Position numbers and translations under genes: made by a program | The notes under the pieces: model-generated | Database searches by the model: none | The model's input: the letters and a program-made list of their open reading frames with translations, nothing else | What the model was told of the DNA's origin: nothing | From: Bacteroidales bacterium | GTDB lineage: Bacteria; Bacteroidota; Bacteroidia; Bacteroidales; ML635J-15 | Length of the DNA: 5,250 nucleotides | Reading direction: 5' to 3' | Assembly: GCA_028701945.1 (NCBI GenBank) | Contig: JAQVPT010000257.1 | Coordinates: forward strand, 1 to 5,250 | Part shown: positions 1-5,250 of the stretch, piece by piece | How positions within the stretch are numbered: the stretch's first letter is position 1 | How the letters are laid out: each line of letters starts with the position of its first letter

Positions 1-1
1 G

Positions 2-769
2 TACATTATGAACCCAATAACAAACGACCTTGTAGCTGAAGGTAACGGAGAAGATATGGGTGTTTGGATGAACTCTTATGGAGTTTCCGAAGCCGGAAAT
101 TTTATTGCTGAAAAAGAAAAATATCATACAGATGGTTCTGAGAAAGGATTAAACGCATATATGTTTAAAGCCTTGCTTTTTAAAAACTTGAGAATTCTTA
201 GATTTGGTGGATTCCCTGTTCCTGAACCAATTGACGACTATATGTTTAGAGCCTTAGCAAGTGTTGCTGACATAAACTGGAATAAAAATTCTTATGATTT
301 ATTATATTTACTTGGTGACAAACGTGTTCGATGGACTTATGAGCATAATCCGCTAGTGCTTGTTTTACTTCATTCTGAAAAATATAATAAAATATATAAA
401 CCTGGGAATGAATTTTATGAAAACGATAAAAAATATTACCAAGAAATTTTAGGATTTGCACCTGAAAGTTTTCCTTCTAGTGACGACTCCCGACCTGATT
501 ATCACCCGTATTGGTCAACATCATCGAGATTAAACTGGCCAAACAATACAGGAAGAAGAAGTGCAGAAAATGTTTGGGATTTTGCTGGCTTGGATTACTT
601 ATTTCTACACAATCTTTACAGATTAGTTTTTACTCCTTCCGAATATAAGTTGCCAATAACTAAAAAAAGCCAAATCAAAGACAAAGATTATAAAAAATAT
701 CCTGAACCAAACATGAAAGATATTGATGCACAGTTCTTTCATAAACCACCAGTGAGTGGTAAGCGGTGA
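2..769 (+). CDS. Hypothetical protein, C-terminal part (5' end probably outside the window)
   Basis: I do not recognise this protein. The frame is already open at base 2, two codons before the first ATG at 8, and no ribosome-binding or promoter signal can be seen. The opening residues (NPITNDLVAEGNGEDMGVWM) read like the middle of a folded domain, so a longer protein starting upstream is likely; a start at 8 would give 253 residues. Counting from that ATG, it is soluble-looking, rich in Tyr, Asn, Lys and Trp, with no signal peptide or membrane segment. Visible features are a repeated hexapeptide, YMFKAL (51-56) and YMFRAL (78-83), a Pro-containing turn between them (FPVPEPIDD, 69-77), an aromatic stretch GLDYLFLHNLYRLVF (194-208), and a charged Lys/Asp-rich tail (219-240). 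The last residues (SGKR) and the stop codon lie in sequence resembling the spacer repeats. No function is assigned. It is very probably a real gene, given the long open frame and codon use like its neighbours. Confidence 0.8.
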   Translation, partial: YIMNPITNDLVAEGNGEDMGVWMNSYGVSEAGNFIAEKEKYHTDGSEKGLNAYMFKALLFKNLRILRFGGFPVPEPIDDYMFRALASVADINWNKNSYDLLYLLGDKRVRWTYEHNPLVLVLLHSEKYNKIYKPGNEFYENDKKYYQEILGFAPESFPSSDDSRPDYHPYWSTSSRLNWPNNTGRRSAENVWDFAGLDYLFLHNLYRLVFTPSEYKLPITKKSQIKDKDYKKYPEPNMKDIDAQFFHKPPVSGKR

Positions 770-773
770 TGTC

Positions 774-935
774 AGTAATCGGTAATCAGTTAATTTAGTG
801 TTAATTAGGATTATTGAGAGCAAAACGTTTTTGAACAATCGAAGTAAGAATAAATGTGATTATACAGAATCACTGGATTACAACTATAAGAGAACAAGTA
901 TTCGGGGTTTAAGTAATCGGTAAATGCTTATCGGT
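774..935. repeat. Degenerate ATCGGT-type repeats in the spacer before the mutase gene
   Basis: The 268-base spacer 770-1037 has no gene I can support. It contains an exact 12-base direct repeat, AGTAATCGGTAA, at 774-785 and 912-923. The hexamer ATCGGT occurs three times (778-783, 916-921, 930-935). A small hairpin, GTGATT-N6-AATCAC, lies at 856-873. No T-run follows it, so it is not a convincing terminator for the upstream gene. The repeats look like decayed simple-sequence or dispersed intergenic repeats; no function is evident. Confidence 0.45.
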
Positions 936-1008
936 GTGTTAATGCCTGAATTGGACTATATAAGAAAAAATAATCAAGCAATTTTAGAACATTTAATTGA
1001 TTTTTTCA

Positions 1009-1016
1009 TATCTTCG
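1009..1016 (+). promoter_or_regulatory. Candidate -7 box of a Bacteroidota-type promoter before the mutase gene
   Basis: TATCTTCG differs by one base from the Bacteroidota -7 consensus TAnnTTTG and ends 21 bases before the ATG at 1038. No clear TTG sits at the expected -33 position; the nearest match is TTA around 984-986. The implied leader would be short. The region before the start is AT-rich with no Shine-Dalgarno motif, which is normal in this phylum. This is only a candidate. Confidence 0.3.
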
Positions 1017-1037
1017 TAAGTTCTAAACAATTATATT

Positions 1038-2402
1038 ATGAAAGCATTTAAAGCATACGACATTAGAGGTATTTATAACAAAGATTTTAATAAAGACGAT
1101 GTATATAAAGTGGGATTTTTCTTGCCGCAAGTACTTAATGCAGAAAAGATTTTAATAGGACGCGATGTTAGAGAATCTTCGCCAGAGATTTTTGAATATC
1201 TAATAAAAGGAATTACTGATGCTGGAGCTGATGTGTATGATGCAGGTTTAGCAACAACACCAATGATTTATTATTCTACAGCTAAATTTAATTTTAATGC
1301 TTCGGTGATGATTACTGCATCGCATAATACTGCTGAATATAACGGCTTAAAGGTTTCGGGTACTGATGCTAAACCAATTGGGTTTGATACTGGATTAAAT
1401 AAGATTAAGCATTTAATGGAAACCACAGAGGTGGTTCCAAAAGCTAAAAAAGGCGAGTTACATGAACTTAATGTACGTGATACATATTTTGAATTTCTAA
1501 AATCATATATTCCTGACATTTCTAATCTGAAAATAAGCATTGATTGCAGTAATGGCATGGCAGGATTGTTTATTAAAGATTTATTGGGCTCTGCTCCTAT
1601 GTATTTTTTTGATGAACCTGATGGTAGTTTTCCAAATCACGAGGCAAATCCGCTTGTAGCAAAAAATATTGTTGATTTACAAAAACACGTAAAAGCAAAC
1701 AAATCTGATATTGGAGTTATCTTTGATGGTGATGCCGACCGAGTTATGTTTGTTGATGAAAATTCTGAATTTATTTCTCCTGACCTTATGATTGCAGTTC
1801 TTGCACATTATTTCCTTGAAGAAAAAGGTCTTAAAGGTAAAGTAATTCAGGATATACGCACATCAAAAGCCGTTGGAGAATATATCGCACAATTTGGTAG
1901 CGAAATGGAAATGTGGAGAGTTGGACGTGCTTATGCGTCAATAAAACTAAAAGAAATTAACGGGATATTTGGCGGAGAGTTGGCAGGACATTATTATTTT
2001 AAAGATTTTTATTACTCCGACTCGGGAATTCTAGCAAGCTTATTGGTTTTGGATGTTATCTCGAAAATGAAGAAAAAAGGCGTTTCTGTTTCGCAACTTA
2101 TTGATAGAATTAAGAAATACGAAAATTCTGGCGAAATAAACTTCAAAATTGAAGATAAACAAGGTGCTATGGATGCGGTTGTTAGTTATTTTAAAGCATT
2201 AGAAAAGCCTACAGCATTTTATGATTTTGACGGATATAGAATCGAATATAAAGATTGGTGGCTAAACATAAGACCCTCAAATACAGAACCTTACCTTCGT
2301 TTTTTAGCAGAAGCAAACTCTCCAAAACTGTTACACGATATTGTAGAACAAGTCGAAGGAATTATTGAAGCATTTGGAGGCGTAATAGCTGAAGGACACT
2401 AA
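1038..2402 (+). CDS. manB: Phosphomannomutase/phosphoglucomutase (alpha-D-phosphohexomutase)
   Basis: A cytoplasmic enzyme that interconverts hexose 6-phosphate and hexose 1-phosphate through a bisphosphate intermediate. It supplies mannose-1-P or glucose-1-P for nucleotide sugars, surface polysaccharides and glycans. At 454 residues it has the usual length of the AlgC/ManB-type family, and all four functional loops are visible in order. These are the phosphoserine loop TASHN (93-97, Ser95 catalytic), the Mg-binding loop DGDADR (230-235), the sugar-recognition loop GELAGH (313-318) and the phosphate-binding loop RPSNTEP (412-418). The N-terminal KAYDIRG (5-11) is also typical. The sugar loop has Ala316 where the family pattern GExSGH has Ser. 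The start is clear because the family N-terminus begins at this ATG. It stands alone, convergent with dnaK. Substrate preference (mannose or glucose) cannot be read from sequence. GlmM is less likely, because GlmM proteins carry different loop sequences. Confidence 0.95.
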   Translation: MKAFKAYDIRGIYNKDFNKDDVYKVGFFLPQVLNAEKILIGRDVRESSPEIFEYLIKGITDAGADVYDAGLATTPMIYYSTAKFNFNASVMITASHNTAEYNGLKVSGTDAKPIGFDTGLNKIKHLMETTEVVPKAKKGELHELNVRDTYFEFLKSYIPDISNLKISIDCSNGMAGLFIKDLLGSAPMYFFDEPDGSFPNHEANPLVAKNIVDLQKHVKANKSDIGVIFDGDADRVMFVDENSEFISPDLMIAVLAHYFLEEKGLKGKVIQDIRTSKAVGEYIAQFGSEMEMWRVGRAYASIKLKEINGIFGGELAGHYYFKDFYYSDSGILASLLVLDVISKMKKKGVSVSQLIDRIKKYENSGEINFKIEDKQGAMDAVVSYFKALEKPTAFYDFDGYRIEYKDWWLNIRPSNTEPYLRFLAEANSPKLLHDIVEQVEGIIEAFGGVIAEGH

Positions 2403-2404
2403 AA

Positions 2405-2496
2405 TGGTAAAGCGGTGAAAGGGGTTTCGGTTACGCTCAGACACCTTGTCGGGAATCGGTATATTTGTGCAAAATAACCTAAAACCAACAACCGAT
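2405..2496. repeat. Degenerate intergenic repeats after the mutase gene
   Basis: Just after the mutase stop, TGGTAAAGCGGTGA (2405-2418) matches TGGTAAGCGGTGA at 757-769, the end of the first gene, apart from one inserted base. ATCGGT occurs at 2455-2460 and its complement ACCGAT at 2491-2496, the same hexamer as in the 770-1037 spacer. Between them, 2425-2453 (TTTCGGTTACGCTCAG, then CACCTTGTCGGG) resembles dispersed intergenic repeats I have seen in Bacteroidota spacers, but that is an impression from memory. No coding potential is seen. Confidence 0.4.
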
Positions 2497-2507
2497 AAAT
2501 TATTGAC

Positions 2508-2539
2508 AAAAAAAAGAGGTAAGCTCTCGCCTACCCCTT
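2508..2539 (-). terminator. Intrinsic (Rho-independent) terminator of dnaK
   Basis: On the minus strand an 11-base stem, AAGGGGTAGGC with GCTTACCTCTT, closes a GAGA loop of the GNRA type and runs straight into eight U residues (the A-run at 2508-2515 on the plus strand, two of them in the stem). The stem has nine Watson-Crick pairs and two G-U pairs. It begins 27 bases after the dnaK stop codon. On the plus strand the G-U pairs become A-C mismatches and no T-run follows the stem. It should therefore stop dnaK transcription but not that of the convergent mutase gene. Confidence 0.88.
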
Positions 2540-2565
2540 AAAAACCACCATTATGAAAAATTTAA

Positions 2566-4485
2566 TTACTTAACCTCTTCAAAATCTACGTCAGTAACTT
2601 CGTCATTACCATCAGTTTTTGATGAGTCTTGTTGAGTTTGCTGACCTGTTCCGCCATCAGTTGGATTACCACCTTCAGCATTTTGTTGAGCATTATACAT
2701 GTCTTGCGATGCTGCTTGGAACACAGTATTAAGTTCAGTTATTGAAGCATCAATACCTTCTATATTTTCAGCTTTATGTGCGTCTTTTAATTTCTGCAAA
2801 GCTTCGTCAATCGGCTTACGTTTATCGGCAGGTATTTTGTCGCCATATTCTTTAAGTTGCTTTTCTGTTTGGAAAATTGTTGAATCTGCCTGATTTAATT
2901 TATCTATTTTTTCTTTTGCAATTTTATCTGCTTCTGCATTTAGCACAGCTTCTTCTTTCATTTTTTTGATATCATCCTCTGATAAGCCTGAAGAAGCTTC
3001 GATGCGGATAGATTGCTGTTTACCAGTACCTTTATCTTTTGCACTCACTTGTAAAATACCATTTGCATCAATATCAAAAGTTACTTCGATTTGTGGTACT
3101 TGTCGTGGTGCTGGTGGAATACCGTCTAAGTGAAAACGTCCGATAGTTTTATTGTCTTTTGCCAATGATCTTTCACCTTGAAGAACATGAATTTCGACAG
3201 ATGGTTGATTATCAATCGCAGTAGTAAAAACTTCGGATTTTTTTGTTGGTATAGTTGTATTTGACTCAATAAGTTTTGTCATAACACTACCCATTGTTTC
3301 AATACCAAGCGAAAGCGGTGTAACATCTAATAATAATACATCTGTTACTTCACCAGTTAATACGCCACCTTGAATTGCTGCACCAACTGCAACAACTTCG
3401 TCAGCATTAACTCCTTTTGAAGGAGCCTTACCAAAAAACTCATTAACTTTTTCTTGAATTGCAGGAATACGAGTTGAACCTCCGACTAAAAGGATTTCAT
3501 CAATATCAGAAACAGAATAACCTGAGTCTTTAAGTGCAATTTTACAAGGTTCGATAGTTGCATTTATAAGTTTGTCTGATAACTGCTCAAACATCGACCT
3601 TGATAATGTTCTAACAAGGTGTTTTGGAATACCATCAACTGGCATAATATATGGGAGATTTATTTCGGTACTTGTCGAGCTAGAAAGTTCTATTTTCGCT
3701 TTTTCAGCAGCTTCTTTTAGTCTTTGAAGTGCCATTGGGTCTTTGCGAAGATCAATATTTTCGTCTTTTATAAACTCATTCGCAAGCCAGTCCATAATAA
3801 CTTGGTCAAAATCATCACCACCAAGGTGAGTATCACCATTTGTTGATTTAACTTCAAACACGCCTTCGCCAAGTTCAAGGATTGAGATATCGAATGTTCC
3901 TCCACCAAGGTCAAAAACTGCAACTTTCATATCTTTGTTCTTTTTGTCAAGACCATAAGCAAGAGCAGCAGCAGTAGGCTCGTTAATAATTCGTCTTACA
4001 GTTAAACCAGCAATTTCTCCAGCTTCTTTTGTTGCTTGACGTTGTGAGTCATCAAAATACGCAGGGACAGTAATAACCGCCTCTGATACTTCGTGCCCAA
4101 GATAATCCTCGGCAGTTTTTTTCATCTTTTGAAGAATCATCGCAGAAAGTTCCTGTGGAGTATATTTTCTATCACCAATTTCTACTCTTGGTGTGTTATT
4201 GTCGCCTTTAACTACTTTATAAGAAACTCGATTAACGTCAACTTTTAAGTCATCGAATTTCTCGCCCATAAATCGTTTGATTGAAAAAACTGTATTTTGA
4301 GGATTGGTAATAGCTTGACGCTTTGCAGGCTCTCCAACTTTACGCTCGCCATCTTTCAAAAAACCGACTATTGAAGGGGTTGTACGATTACCTTCGCTGT
4401 TCGGAATTACAACAGGTTCGTTACCTTCCATTACGGCAACACATGAATTTGTTGTTCCTAAATCTATTCCAATAATTTTAGCCAT
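2566..4485 (-). CDS. dnaK: Molecular chaperone DnaK (Hsp70)
   Basis: An ATP-dependent cytoplasmic chaperone that binds exposed hydrophobic peptides during folding, stress and protein turnover, working with DnaJ and GrpE. The 639 residues match normal DnaK length. The nucleotide-binding domain (about 1-381) has the phosphate loop IDLGTTNS (7-14), Lys70, INEPTAA (167-173), FDLGGGTFD (191-199) and LVGGSTRIP (333-341). The hydrophobic linker DVLLLDVTPLSLG (382-394) leads to the peptide-binding beta domain, and a helical lid begins at about 500. The tail is Gly/Gln-rich (604-626) and ends DVDFEEVK, the usual bacterial C-terminal motif. The start is fixed by MAKIIGIDLG. The gene stands alone: the downstream neighbour is a convergent mutase and the upstream one is divergent, so grpE and dnaJ must lie elsewhere. 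No CIRCE operator is seen upstream. No key residue is missing. Confidence 0.99.
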   Translation of the reverse strand: MAKIIGIDLGTTNSCVAVMEGNEPVVIPNSEGNRTTPSIVGFLKDGERKVGEPAKRQAITNPQNTVFSIKRFMGEKFDDLKVDVNRVSYKVVKGDNNTPRVEIGDRKYTPQELSAMILQKMKKTAEDYLGHEVSEAVITVPAYFDDSQRQATKEAGEIAGLTVRRIINEPTAAALAYGLDKKNKDMKVAVFDLGGGTFDISILELGEGVFEVKSTNGDTHLGGDDFDQVIMDWLANEFIKDENIDLRKDPMALQRLKEAAEKAKIELSSSTSTEINLPYIMPVDGIPKHLVRTLSRSMFEQLSDKLINATIEPCKIALKDSGYSVSDIDEILLVGGSTRIPAIQEKVNEFFGKAPSKGVNADEVVAVGAAIQGGVLTGEVTDVLLLDVTPLSLGIETMGSVMTKLIESNTTIPTKKSEVFTTAIDNQPSVEIHVLQGERSLAKDNKTIGRFHLDGIPPAPRQVPQIEVTFDIDANGILQVSAKDKGTGKQQSIRIEASSGLSEDDIKKMKEEAVLNAEADKIAKEKIDKLNQADSTIFQTEKQLKEYGDKIPADKRKPIDEALQKLKDAHKAENIEGIDASITELNTVFQAASQDMYNAQQNAEGGNPTDGGTGQQTQQDSSKTDGNDEVTDVDFEEVK

Positions 4486-4553
4486 TTTATACGTTTTATT
4501 TTGTTTATAATTTCAATTCGTTTTTATTATCTCAATCTTCTCTTTTCAATTGT

Positions 4554-4670
4554 TATGCCATAGCAGAATATGCCGTTTTTACTGCTTATTTGACATAAAT
4601 ACTTTTATAATTGATATTTTTTGTCACGTTTGGGTGACAAAATGTCGCAACAATAATATGCCTTTTTTAC
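4554..4670 (-). promoter_or_regulatory. Repeated GGCATA motifs and 16-base direct repeat upstream of dnaK
   Basis: On the plus strand AATATGCCGTTTTTAC (4567-4582) and AATATGCCTTTTTTAC (4655-4670) match at 15 of 16 positions and lie 88 bases apart. A third partial copy, TATGCC, is at 4554-4559. Read toward dnaK these are three GGCATA motifs, 69, 84 and 172 bases before its start codon. Their position and orientation suggest control elements or a small local duplication. I could not find a TAnnTTTG promoter box for dnaK here, so the transcription start is not placed. Confidence 0.4.
4619..4642. promoter_or_regulatory. Operator-like palindrome TTTTGTCAC-N6-GTGACAAAA
   Basis: Perfect 9-base inverted arms (4619-4627 and 4634-4642) are separated by six bases. 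The site lies 134 bases or more upstream of dnaK and about 355 bases before the divergent exported-protein gene, between the two copies of the 16-base direct repeat. The size and spacing fit a dimeric repressor or activator site. No T-run follows on either strand, so a terminator is unlikely. It is not CIRCE (TTAGCACTC-N9-GAGTGCTAA), and the binding protein is unknown. Confidence 0.45.
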
Positions 4671-4777
4671 GATAGATATCATATAATTGAACAAAATTTC
4701 TTAGTACATGACAAAAAATCACATTTTTTACAAAGCAGCTTATTTAAAAAATCTAAAAAGCCTGGATAGGCTTAATG

Positions 4778-4822
4778 TTTGTAACCCCAGACAAGAATTT
4801 ATTCGTAGTCTGGGGTTACAAA
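4778..4822. repeat. Strong nested hairpin with perfect 15-base arms
   Basis: TTTGTAACCCCAGAC (4778-4792) is exactly inverted at 4808-4822. The 15-base loop itself contains GAAT-TT-ATTC (4796-4805), so the structure is nearly continuous. The GC-rich CCCCAGAC core stands out from the AT-rich surroundings. No T-run follows on either strand, which argues against a plain terminator. It resembles REP-type palindromes, which are mobilised by Y1 (RAYT) transposases, but membership is not proven. Confidence 0.65.
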
Positions 4823-4848
4823 TAAGCGAGATGCTATTTTTGGCGTAT

Positions 4849-4884
4849 ATCTTTGCGATGACCAATTTTCTGGTCAGCAAAGAT
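4849..4884. repeat. Bulged hairpin near the right end of the MITE-like element
   Basis: ATCTTTGC, two unpaired bases, TGACCA, a six-base loop, then TGGTCA and GCAAAGAT form a 14-pair stem with one 2-base bulge. A consensus-like TATCTTTG box (4848-4855) overlaps the left arm. Immediately to the right a second, nearly perfect palindrome, ATGACAAAA-A-TTTTGTCAT (4886-4904), merges into the right terminal repeat. Confidence 0.5.
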
Positions 4885-4935
4885 TATGACAAAAATTTTG
4901 TCATGTACTAAGACAAAGTTTACAAATATTTTGAC

Positions 4936-4943
4936 TATTTTTG
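4936..4943 (+). promoter_or_regulatory. Candidate -7 box of the exported-protein gene
   Basis: TATTTTTG fits the Bacteroidota -7 consensus TAnnTTTG exactly and lies 53 bases before the ATG at 4997, giving a leader of ordinary length. No TTG is found at the expected -33 distance; that region is the junction of the MITE-like element with its flank. If the element is an insertion, it may have replaced the original upstream promoter sequence. Confidence 0.4.
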
Positions 4944-4996
4944 TTACTGCATATTAACATTTTGACCTGTTTAATAGCCATAAAAACATTACAAGC

Positions 4997-5250
4997 ATGA
5001 AATTTCTTACACCTATTTTAGTTTTTGTTTTGATATCTATTTCTGCATTTTGTCAAGAATACGACCCAATTGTAAAAACTGGCAAACGATTAAGTATTGG
5101 ACATCATAGTGCGGGAAGCCCTTATCCTCTCCATTCAAATTATGAACTCATTGGTAATGACACTATAATTAATGAAGTTCAGTACAAAAAGCTTATGGGT
5201 TCTGACATGAATCATGAATTTGATCCAACATATACCTTAATTGGCTTTAT
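4997..5250 (+). CDS. Probable exported protein, N-terminal part (runs off the right edge)
   Basis: The frame is open from the ATG at 4997 to the end of the window (84 codons plus two bases). The N-terminus is a signal peptide: MK, then a hydrophobic core (about residues 3-16), and a likely cut in SAFCQE before Gln20. A Cys at -1 is unusual, and SAFC is a poor lipobox because Phe precedes the Cys, so soluble export is preferred over a lipoprotein. The mature start includes GNDTIINEVQYKKLM (53-67). This resembles the DTIING.TYKKL-type phrase common near the start of Bacteroidota secreted proteins, many of which carry a C-terminal type IX secretion or sorting domain. That domain would lie outside the window, so the link to type IX secretion is inference. 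The start is supported by the signal peptide beginning exactly there and a -7-like box upstream. Function unknown. Confidence 0.85.
   Translation, partial: MKFLTPILVFVLISISAFCQEYDPIVKTGKRLSIGHHSAGSPYPLHSNYELIGNDTIINEVQYKKLMGSDMNHEFDPTYTLIGF

Larger units (their letters stand above)
4700..4912. mobile_element. MITE-like non-coding element with 17-base terminal inverted repeats
   Basis: Seventeen bases, CTTAGTACATGACAAAA (4700-4716), recur exactly inverted at 4896-4912 and bound a 213-base segment. Directly outside lie ACAAAATTT (4691-4699) and ACAAAGTTT (4913-4921), eight of nine bases the same and in direct orientation, as expected for an aged target-site duplication. Inside are three hairpins: a small one at 4758-4773 (AAGCC-N6-GGCTT), a strong one at 4778-4822, and a bulged one at 4849-4884. 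There is no transposase. A 67-codon open frame starts in the left repeat and stops in the right one, but shows no family resemblance. The features fit a non-autonomous miniature transposon moved by a transposase encoded elsewhere; a long structured regulatory region is the alternative. The flanking duplication could be chance in AT-rich DNA. Confidence 0.6.

Noticed and set aside
246..838. Two minus-strand open frames (246-461 and 623-838) over the first gene
   Set aside because: They lie mainly antisense to the long plus-strand frame, have no start context and look like low-complexity shadow translations.
770..1037. tRNA or small RNA gene in the spacer
   Set aside because: No cloverleaf, TTCGAATC-like T-loop or CCA-type end can be found. 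The only stem is a 6-base hairpin at 856-873.
1271..1558. Minus-strand open frame inside the mutase gene
   Set aside because: It lies wholly within a gene with clear family motifs on the other strand; a shadow frame.
2699..2893. Plus-strand open frame inside dnaK
   Set aside because: It is antisense to the conserved DnaK lid region with no independent signals; a shadow frame.
4590..4611. TTGACA and TATAAT sequences on the plus strand (4590-4595 and 4606-4611)
   Set aside because: The spacer is only 10 bases rather than about 17, and Bacteroidota housekeeping promoters use TTG/TAnnTTTG rather than this pair.
4486..4700. CIRCE operator or sigma-54 promoter for dnaK
   Set aside because: No TTAGCACTC-N9-GAGTGCTAA is present. 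The GGCATA motifs do not have GC at the -12 spacing required for a sigma-54 site.
4778..4822. Integron attC site
   Set aside because: The arms are perfectly symmetrical with no extrahelical bases, and the RYYYAAC/GTTRRRY core sites are not present. There is no integrase or cassette nearby.
4708..4911. Open frame of 67 codons on the plus strand between dnaK and the exported-protein gene
   Set aside because: Its start and stop codons lie in the two terminal inverted repeats and its interior is made of hairpin sequence. The peptide has no recognisable family features and no ribosome-binding context. It is best explained as a chance frame in the MITE-like element.

Overview
This window looks like a chromosomal segment of an AT-rich member of the Bacteroidota (Bacteroidales/Flavobacteriales-like). 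The clues are the AT-rich coding and spacer sequence, the absence of Shine-Dalgarno motifs before starts, promoter-like TAnnTTTG boxes, and a C-terminal secreted protein whose signal peptide and early mature region resemble Bacteroidota exported proteins. No plasmid, phage or CRISPR gene is visible.

Layout. (1) Bases 2-769, plus strand: the C-terminal part of an unrecognised protein, probably cut by the left edge. (2) 770-1037: a spacer with degenerate ATCGGT-type repeats and a weak promoter candidate. (3) 1038-2402, plus strand: a complete phosphomannomutase/phosphoglucomutase with all four family signature loops. (4) 2403-2565: a convergent spacer with more degenerate repeats and a strong intrinsic terminator that works for dnaK only. 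(5) 2566-4485, minus strand: a complete DnaK (Hsp70) as a solitary gene, with no grpE or dnaJ beside it. (6) 4486-4996: a 511-base divergent spacer rich in structure. It holds a 16-base near-perfect direct repeat and a 24-base operator-like palindrome upstream of dnaK. It also holds a 213-base MITE-like element at 4700-4912, with perfect 17-base terminal inverted repeats, an imperfect 9-base flanking duplication and three internal hairpins. A TAnnTTTG box follows. (7) 4997 to the right edge, plus strand: the first 84 codons of a probable exported protein.

The genes do not form one pathway. The hexose-phosphate mutase supplies activated sugar precursors, DnaK is a housekeeping and stress chaperone, and the two edge genes are probably lineage-specific. 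The ordinary genes explain most of the window. The part worth a second look is the spacer between dnaK and the exported-protein gene, where a small non-coding mobile element seems to have landed next to a possible regulatory region. I saw no evidence of a new multi-gene system.
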